From NCBI GenBank assembly GCA_934216145.1, contig CAKQBG010000057.1, forward strand, positions 1 to 11,522: a stretch of 11,522 nt of DNA, given 5' to 3'. Position 1 is the first letter of the stretch. Each line of letters opens with the position of its first letter. The stretch comes from an uncultured Anaeroplasma sp. (lineage in GTDB: Bacteria > Bacillota_I > Bacilli_A > Acholeplasmatales > Anaeroplasmataceae). Under the pieces are notes generated by a model. The model was given only the letters and a program-made list of their open reading frames with translations, was not told where the DNA came from and searched no databases. Below are positions 1 through 4,392 of the stretch, piece after piece. A program made the translations under genes and the position numbers.

Positions 1-20
1 TTAATTACTTTAGTAATTAA
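1..20. repeat. 8-bp inverted repeat at window edge
   Basis: TTAATTAC and GTAATTAA are perfect inverted repeats separated by TTTA. No T-tract follows on the + strand, so it is a poor terminator. It may be the end of an upstream element cut by the window or a chance AT-rich palindrome. The remaining bases up to the first promoter are AT-rich, with no gene that I can support. Confidence 0.3.
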
Positions 21-140
21 ATTTGAAGAAAATATTTGTTAATTTTAAATTTTGGGGTGTTAAATCCTAAATATGGGATTAATTTCATCTCTAATAATAT
101 TGTACTATAATCTAAAAATATGTATCTTTTATTTTTTCTC

Positions 141-169
141 TTGAGAAAGAATTTATCTTATTATATAAT
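141..169 (+). promoter_or_regulatory. Sigma-A-type promoter of the TetR gene
   Basis: A -35 box TTGAGA (141-146) and a -10 box TATAAT (164-169) are separated by exactly 17 bases. Transcription would begin near 176, leaving a short leader of about 23 bases with the Shine-Dalgarno AGGAGA at 187-192, six bases from the start codon. A second TATAAT at 106-111 has only a weak -35 partner. Confidence 0.7.
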
Positions 170-198
170 AAAAATTAGAAATATTTAGGAGAAAATTT

Positions 199-735
199 AT
201 GAATACTAGTCCAAGTGAAAGCTTTACAAAAGAAGTTATTGGAGAAGCATTTTTAGTTTTATTAAATGAAAAAAGCTATGATGATATTAAAGTGGTTGAA
301 ATAGTTAATAAGGCAGGGGTTTCTAGAAGTACCTTTTATCGTTTTTTTGACAAAAGCTCTAAAAAAGAAATACTTTTTGAATATATACTAAACCTTTGGA
401 AGAAGTATTATGAGGAAAGTAAATATAAATCTAATATTGAAGAATCTATATTAACCTTAATGAATTTTAACTATGATTATAAGGATATTATATTAGTATT
501 GAATAAGGCAGGCCTTACTCATATTATTTATAATTTGATTTTTAATATGCTTGATGATGATTCTTTAAAGACTGATGAGAAAATCATTATTTCTTCATTA
601 GCTGGAAGTATTTATGGACTTGTTAATTATTGGATAGAAAATGATTTTAATAAGACTCCTAAGGAGATTATTGAAGTATTTTTAAAATTACAAAGAAATA
701 AGGAGATTAATTATGAGAAAGACAAAAGAAGTTAG
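199..735 (+). CDS. TetR/AcrR-family transcriptional regulator
   Basis: This is a 178-residue DNA-binding regulator of unknown ligand. The N-terminal third matches the TetR helix-turn-helix: an amphipathic first helix (about residues 8-24), then IKVVEIVNKAGVSRSTFYRFF (split here only by description, about 30-50), including the AGVSRSTFYRFF core typical of the recognition helix. The C-terminal half is helical and ends with a segment around AGSIYGLVNYWIENDF (about 135-150), typical of TetR ligand/dimer domains in Bacillota. The ATG has an AGGAGA six bases upstream. The gene overlaps the next ORF by 23 bases, so the two are probably one transcript. TetR proteins usually repress their own or neighbouring operons, but no clear operator or transporter is visible here. 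The family call is firm and the target unknown. Confidence 0.9.
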   Translation: MNTSPSESFTKEVIGEAFLVLLNEKSYDDIKVVEIVNKAGVSRSTFYRFFDKSSKKEILFEYILNLWKKYYEESKYKSNIEESILTLMNFNYDYKDIILVLNKAGLTHIIYNLIFNMLDDDSLKTDEKIIISSLAGSIYGLVNYWIENDFNKTPKEIIEVFLKLQRNKEINYEKDKRS

Positions 736-922
736 AAGATTATCAAAATGGGCTAATAAGAATTACCCAGAGTTTCAATATCAATATGCTTTAAAGCTAT
801 TAAATGGAGATGGTACTAAGGTAAATAAGAGTTTAGGAATTTATTTTATGACTGCAAGTGCCTATAATTCATACCCATTAGCTATAAAGTATTTAGATGA
901 AAATCCTTTAAACCTAGATTAA
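713..922 (+). CDS. Small Sel1-like repeat protein
   Basis: This is a 69-residue protein that would be cytoplasmic, having no signal or membrane segment. Residues about 22-56 look like one Sel1 (TPR-like) unit: YALKLLNGDGTKVNKSLGIY followed by a second small-residue helix, matching the usual pattern of alanine-rich helix, NGDG turn and second helix. One repeat is short for a family that normally stacks several, so it is a minimal or reduced member. The ATG overlaps the end of the TetR gene by 23 bases and has its own AGGAG at 701-705, seven bases upstream, so translation is real and probably coupled. The basic N-terminus (MRKTKEVRR) is notable. Sel1 repeats mediate protein contacts, and a role with the TetR protein is only inferred from the overlap. 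Confidence 0.7.
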   Translation: MRKTKEVRRLSKWANKNYPEFQYQYALKLLNGDGTKVNKSLGIYFMTASAYNSYPLAIKYLDENPLNLD

Positions 923-926
923 ATAG

Positions 927-956
927 TTATAAATAGTTCATTCATTGCATATGCTT
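927..956 (+). promoter_or_regulatory. Possible sigma-E promoter of spoIVA
   Basis: CATATGCT at 949-956 resembles the sigma-E -10 consensus CATACAnT, and a weak TTATAAA (927-933) lies 15 bases upstream. spoIVA is a mother-cell sigma-E gene in Bacillus subtilis, which makes this plausible. The -35 match is poor. AAATAGTT is also repeated directly at 921-928 and 931-938. No terminator separates this from the preceding gene. Confidence 0.3.
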
Positions 957-983
957 AACTGAATATGAGAGTGAGGATAATAT

Positions 984-2441
984 ATGAATGATACTATGTT
1001 AAGCATTTCTAATCGTATGAAGAATGAATTCTATGTTGGAGTAGTTGGCTCTAATAGAAGTGGAAAGTCTACCTTTTTACAATCATTCTTTAGATTAATG
1101 ATTTTACCTAATATTGATGATGAATTTTTGAAGCAAAAAATAGTAGATGAGCTACCACAAACATCAAGTGGAAAGCAAATTATGACTGTTGAGCCTAAGT
1201 TTATTCCTTCAACTAATTTAGAAATGAAGCTTGATGATGTAATTATGAATGTTAGGTTTGTTGATTGCGTCGGTGAAATTATTCCCTCTAGTGAAGGATA
1301 TGGTTCTGTTAAGGAGCCAAGGCTAGTTAAGACACCATGGTTTGATGAGCCTATTCCTTTTAAGGAGGCAGCATCTATTGGTACTGAGAAGGTTATTTGC
1401 AATCATTCAAATTTAGGTATTTATGTTACTAGTGATGGTTCATTTGGTGAATTTACTAGAACAGAATATGAAGAGATTGAGGATTATTTATTACCAAAAA
1501 TGAAGGAATTAAATAAGCCCTTTGTTATTATATTAAATACTAAAAATAAGGATGATAAAAAGGCAATTGATTTAGCTAAGATGCTTGAAGAGAAATGGGA
1601 GGTTTCCTGCATTCCCTTATCAGCTATTAATATGACAGTAGAGGAATGTAATTTAGTTTTAAAGAAGGCTTTAGATGAATTCCCTATTTCTAGTCTTAAT
1701 TTCTCTTTGCCTGATTATTTAGATGCCCTAGATGATAATTTTCCTTTAAAGAATGATATAAATTCCTTAATAAAGAATACTGAAACTAAATATACTAAGG
1801 TTAAGGATGTAAATAAAATATGCACTATGCTTAGAGAAAGTAATATTTTCTCTAATGTTACCTTATCCTTACTTGAGCCTAGTAGTGGAGATGCTGATAT
1901 TATATTAGAATTAGGAAATGATAAGTATAAGGAAATTGTATTAGGCTTACTTGGAAATAATATGAATAGTAAAAAGGATTTTTTAGAATATTTATGTGTA
2001 TCTAAGAAGGCTAATGAGGTTTATAGAGAGGTTAAAACCGCTATTGATGATTCAAAGGAAAATGGATACGGTATTTCCATTCCTAATTTAGGAGAGATGG
2101 AGCTTTTAACACCAACTATTGAAAAGAAGAATGGTATGTATGGTATAAAGATGACTGCTCATGCGAAATGTGTTCATATGATTTCCGTTGATGTTGAGTC
2201 TTCGTTTACACCTATAATTGGTTCTTATGATCAAGCTAAAATGATGCTAGAATCTTTTACAGATAATCCTGAAAAGATTTGGAATATGGAATTCTTTGGT
2301 AAATCATTATCAGATATTGTTAATGATTCAATGAAATCTAAGATTAAGTCTATTCCAAATAATTCTAAGGAAAAGGTTAAGAATGTTTTAGAGAAGCTTA
2401 TGAATTCGGATAGAAATAATCTTATTACTATAATATTATAA
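984..2441 (+). CDS. spoIVA: Stage IV sporulation protein A (spore coat ATPase)
   Basis: SpoIVA is the cytoskeletal ATPase of the mother cell that polymerises on the forespore surface and forms the basement layer on which the spore coat is built. At 485 residues it is close to the Bacillus protein (about 492). Residues 19-30 hold the Walker A motif GVVGSNRSGKST (Lys28). IMTVEPKF (66-73) covers the sensor-threonine segment, and FVDCVG (92-97, Asp94) is the Walker B region. TPWFDEPIPF and EAASIGTEKV follow as in the family, then HSNLGIYVTSDGSF and the base-recognition-like strand VIILNTKN. The C-terminal part carries the conserved VDVESSFTPIIGS and IWNMEFFGKSL segments and ends in LITIIL, close to the family terminus. 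ATG 984 follows TGAGGA (972-977). The gene appears monocistronic, with a terminator directly downstream. Confidence 0.97.
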   Translation: MNDTMLSISNRMKNEFYVGVVGSNRSGKSTFLQSFFRLMILPNIDDEFLKQKIVDELPQTSSGKQIMTVEPKFIPSTNLEMKLDDVIMNVRFVDCVGEIIPSSEGYGSVKEPRLVKTPWFDEPIPFKEAASIGTEKVICNHSNLGIYVTSDGSFGEFTRTEYEEIEDYLLPKMKELNKPFVIILNTKNKDDKKAIDLAKMLEEKWEVSCIPLSAINMTVEECNLVLKKALDEFPISSLNFSLPDYLDALDDNFPLKNDINSLIKNTETKYTKVKDVNKICTMLRESNIFSNVTLSLLEPSSGDADIILELGNDKYKEIVLGLLGNNMNSKKDFLEYLCVSKKANEVYREVKTAIDDSKENGYGISIPNLGEMELLTPTIEKKNGMYGIKMTAHAKCVHMISVDVESSFTPIIGSYDQAKMMLESFTDNPEKIWNMEFFGKSLSDIVNDSMKSKIKSIPNNSKEKVKNVLEKLMNSDRNNLITIIL

Positions 2442-2447
2442 ATATTT

Positions 2448-2484
2448 AAATCAAAATTTACTTGATTGTAGATTTTGATTTTTT
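2448..2484 (+). terminator. Intrinsic terminator after spoIVA
   Basis: AAATCAAAATTTAC (2448-2461) pairs with GTAGATTTTGATTT (2468-2481), with one G-U pair and a six-base loop, and leads into a run of six T (2479-2484) and more T-rich sequence. The stem is AT-rich but 14 pairs long. Confidence 0.85.
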
Positions 2485-2498
2485 ATTTATTTTTAAAG

Positions 2499-2515
2499 AG
2501 TCAATTAAATTGACT
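2499..2515. promoter_or_regulatory. Palindromic operator candidate over the prs -35 box
   Basis: AGTCAATT and AATTGACT form a perfect palindrome around the central base 2507. Its right arm contains the whole -35 hexamer TTGACT of the prs promoter. This is the geometry of a repressor site, but no regulator is identified. The same bases could also form a small hairpin extending the spoIVA terminator region. Confidence 0.4.
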
Positions 2516-2538
2516 TTATTATAAAATAGAGTTATGAT
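2510..2538 (+). promoter_or_regulatory. Sigma-A-type promoter of prs
   Basis: TTGACT (2510-2515) and TATGAT (2533-2538) are separated by 17 bases. The predicted start near 2545 gives a leader of about 30 bases, with AGGAGA at 2559-2564. Confidence 0.75.
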
Positions 2539-2575
2539 ATTAGTGTATTTTTGAATATAGGAGACGTAAATAAAA

Positions 2576-3547
2576 ATGGAACAAAATATTATGTTATTTT
2601 CATTATCATCTAACTTAGATTTAGCTAAGGAAATAGCTAGTGCTATGAATATGGAATTATCTAGCTGTGAAATGAAAAGATTTGCTGATGGAGAGGTAAA
2701 TGTTCAAATTAATGAAACAGTACGTGGTGCTGATTGTTATGTAATTCAATCAACATGTCCACCAGTAAATGATAATTTAATGGAATTATTAATTATGTGT
2801 GACGCATTAAAGAGAGCTTCAGCTAAATCTATTAGTGTCGTTATCCCATATTATGGATATTCAAGAAGTGATAAGAAGTCTAGAAGCCGTATGCCAATAA
2901 CTTCTAAGCTTATTGCTGATATGATTGAAAAGAGTGGCGCATCTAGAGTTGTTTATATGGATATTCATTCAACACAAACTCAAGGATTCTTTAATTGTCC
3001 AGTAGATAATTTATTATCTTTACCTACATTCTGTAATTATCTATTAAAGAAGAATTTAGAGAATGTTGTTATTGTATCTCCAGATCATAATGGTACAACA
3101 CGTGCTAGAGAATATGGTAAGCTTTTAAATGCACCTATTGCTATTATTGATAAGAGATTCTCTGAGATGACTAAGACTGATGAAATGCATATTATTGGTG
3201 ATGTTAATGGTAAGACTTGTATTATTGTTGATGATATGTGTGAAACTGCTTTAACTATGTCTCATGCAGCAGAAGCTTTAAAGGAAAATGGTTCAGGTGA
3301 TATTTATGCTTGTTGTACACATGGATTATTAACTAATAACGCTCCTGAGCTTATTGAAAAATCTCCATTAAAGGAATTAATTATTACTAATACTGTTCCT
3401 GTACCTGAAAGCAAAAGAGGTAGCAAGATTACTGTTTTATCAGTAGGAGAAATCTTTGGTCATGCTTTAAATCGTATTATTAATAATAAGCCTTTATCAG
3501 GTATTTTTACTTATAATTTCGATGAAAGCAAGAAAGAATTATTATAG
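2576..3547 (+). CDS. prs: Ribose-phosphate pyrophosphokinase (PRPP synthetase), divergent
   Basis: PRPP synthetase makes 5-phosphoribosyl diphosphate from ribose 5-phosphate and ATP for nucleotide, histidine and NAD synthesis. The 323-residue length fits class I enzymes. Conserved parts include KRFADGEVNVQINETVRG (34-51), the metal/ATP signature MDIHSTQTQGFF (128-139), SPDHNGTTRAR (168-178), DKR (192-194) and the PRPP loop beginning VDDM (218-221). Several key segments depart from the textbook enzyme: the flexible loop reads YSRSDKKSRSRMPIT where YARQDRKARSREPIT is usual, and the ribose-phosphate loop reads DDMCETALT where DDMIDTAGT is usual. It may be a lineage-specific form or a second paralogue, with altered activity possible. 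ATG 2576 lies 11 bases after AGGAGA, a slightly long gap. No terminator follows; the next promoter begins 15 bases after the stop. Confidence 0.9.
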   Translation: MEQNIMLFSLSSNLDLAKEIASAMNMELSSCEMKRFADGEVNVQINETVRGADCYVIQSTCPPVNDNLMELLIMCDALKRASAKSISVVIPYYGYSRSDKKSRSRMPITSKLIADMIEKSGASRVVYMDIHSTQTQGFFNCPVDNLLSLPTFCNYLLKKNLENVVIVSPDHNGTTRAREYGKLLNAPIAIIDKRFSEMTKTDEMHIIGDVNGKTCIIVDDMCETALTMSHAAEALKENGSGDIYACCTHGLLTNNAPELIEKSPLKELIITNTVPVPESKRGSKITVLSVGEIFGHALNRIINNKPLSGIFTYNFDESKKELL

Positions 3548-3561
3548 TATTCAGTTTATTC

Positions 3562-3590
3562 TTGACTTTAAAATAAAATAATATTAGAAT
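3562..3590 (+). promoter_or_regulatory. Sigma-A-type promoter of the T-box operon
   Basis: TTGACT (3562-3567) and TAGAAT (3585-3590) are separated by 17 bases. The predicted start, about 3597, coincides with the first base-paired strand of the T-box leader, which supports the call. Confidence 0.8.
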
Positions 3591-3794
3591 TAGATAAAGC
3601 TTTGAAGTGAAGGAGTAAATAGAGTTATTTTTTAGAGAAAATACGGTTGGTGAAAGTATTTAGGTAGTCTATTGAAGGTAGTCATGGAGCTGGCATTATG
3701 AAATTAAGTAGTTTTGTCCGTATTTCTACGTTACAGATAAATCGAGTGTCATATAATTTTGTTATATGGAACTAAGGTGGTACCGCGATAATTC

Positions 3795-3831
3795 GTCCTT
3801 AGAAATTTATTATTTCTTAAGGACTTTTTTT
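3795..3831 (+). terminator. T-box regulated terminator
   Basis: GTCCTTAGAAAT (3795-3806) pairs with ATTTCTTAAGGAC (3812-3824, one bulged T) and is followed by seven T (3825-3831). Its 5' arm is shared with the antiterminator, so it forms only when tRNA-Val is charged. The T-run ends at the base before the ATG of the acetyltransferase gene. Confidence 0.93.
3819..3823 (+). promoter_or_regulatory. Ribosome binding site inside the terminator stem
   Basis: AAGGA in the 3' arm of the T-box terminator is the only Shine-Dalgarno candidate for the ATG at 3832, at a spacing of eight bases. In the terminator form it is paired with the 5' arm; in the antiterminator form it is free. This also decides the start: a longer frame opening at 3766 lies wholly in the T-box structure. 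Confidence 0.65.
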
Positions 3832-4392
3832 ATGCGTTTGATTGGTGAAAGAATAATTATTAGAGATTTAAGCTTTAAGGATATTGATGATTATTATGAA
3901 TATGGAAAAAATCCCCATGTAGGACCTATGGCTGGATGGAAGCCATTCCCAAATAAGGAAGTTGCGAGAAGAGTCCTATCAGGAAATATTTTGGCTGAGA
4001 ATGTTTATGCGATCGCATTAAAGGAAAGTAATAGGCTTATTGGTTCTATATCTATTTATAAGGATGGATTAAGAAAGTATAAGTATGTCAATTCAATTGG
4101 TTTTTCATTAAGTGAGGATTATTGGGGATGCGGTTATATGGTTGAAGCCGTTAAGCTTATTATTAAGTATTTATTTACTAAAACTCAATGTCAGGTTATT
4201 GAAGTTGGACACCATTCTGATAATTTTCAATCGAAAAGAGTTATTGAAAAATGTGGCTTTATATATGATGGAAGATTGTGTAAATATAAGGTGCTATATG
4301 ATGGAAGATTAGTTGATGCTGACTTTTATTCCATGACAAAGGAAGATTACGAAAGGAAGATGAAATATGAAGGAATTAAAACCAAAATATGA
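3832..4392 (+). CDS. GNAT-family N-acetyltransferase (RimJ/RimL-like)
   Basis: This 186-residue protein probably transfers an acetyl group from acetyl-CoA to an amine; the substrate is unknown. The start MRLIGERIIIRDLSFKDID is typical of the RimJ/RimL branch, as is the NPHVGPMAGWKPF segment (27-39). Motif A, the acetyl-CoA pyrophosphate loop, is YWGCGYM (97-103), preceded by the IGFSLSED strand. Motif B is NFQSKRVIEKCGF (131-143), and the tail YDGRL...VDADFYSM is the usual family end. It is the first gene behind the valine T-box and overlaps valS by 26 bases, so its level should rise with valine starvation. RimJ/RimL-like enzymes can modify protein N-termini, ribosomal proteins, free amino acids or antibiotics; the context suggests a link to translation or valine, which is inference only. 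A 16-base in-frame repeat encodes YDGRL twice (4262-4277 and 4295-4310). Confidence 0.9.
   Translation: MRLIGERIIIRDLSFKDIDDYYEYGKNPHVGPMAGWKPFPNKEVARRVLSGNILAENVYAIALKESNRLIGSISIYKDGLRKYKYVNSIGFSLSEDYWGCGYMVEAVKLIIKYLFTKTQCQVIEVGHHSDNFQSKRVIEKCGFIYDGRLCKYKVLYDGRLVDADFYSMTKEDYERKMKYEGIKTKI

Larger units (their letters stand above)
3598..3831 (+). ncRNA. T-box leader, valine-specific
   Basis: This leader RNA senses uncharged tRNA-Val and controls the acetyltransferase-valS-folC operon. The basal helix of stem I pairs AGCTTT (3598-3603) with GGAGCT (3686-3691). The middle helix pairs AATAGA (3618-3623) with TCTATT (3668-3673), and the distal helix pairs AAATAC (3639-3644) with GTATTT (3656-3661) near the AGAGA and GGTTGGTG conserved loops. 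The specifier loop 3' strand holds GTA (3678-3680) then GTC (3681-3683), both valine codons; GTC followed by A is the more usual form. Stem III is CATATAA/TTATATG (3750-3768). The T-box sequence AAGGTGGTACCGCG spans 3774-3787; its TGGT suits an ACCA tRNA end, as expected for tRNA-Val. The antiterminator pairs CTAAGG (3772-3777) with CCTTAG (3797-3802). Confidence 0.96.

Noticed and set aside
61..111. AATCC/GGATT small inverted repeat and a TATAAT at 106-111 upstream of the TetR gene
   Set aside because: The stem is only five pairs and the TATAAT lacks a convincing -35; the promoter at 141-169 is clearly better.
921..938. Direct repeat of AAATAGTT with 10-base period before spoIVA
   Set aside because: It is only two copies of an AT-rich octamer; too little to support an operator call.
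1031..1402. 123-codon antisense frame within spoIVA
   Set aside because: It lies wholly over conserved spoIVA sequence, has no ribosome site and no recognisable domain.
3766..3831. N-terminal extension of the acetyltransferase frame starting in the T-box
   Set aside because: It covers the antiterminator and terminator, has no family homology, and ATG 3832 gives the standard GNAT start with AAGGA at a good distance.
4262..4310. 16-base direct repeat TATATGATGGAAGATT at 33-base spacing
   Set aside because: It is in frame and each copy encodes YDGRL at positions where the GNAT family normally has similar residues, so it is best seen as coding coincidence.
4112..4312. Frame-shifted small ORF within the acetyltransferase gene
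   Set aside because: It overlaps motifs A and B of a complete GNAT gene and has no start signal.
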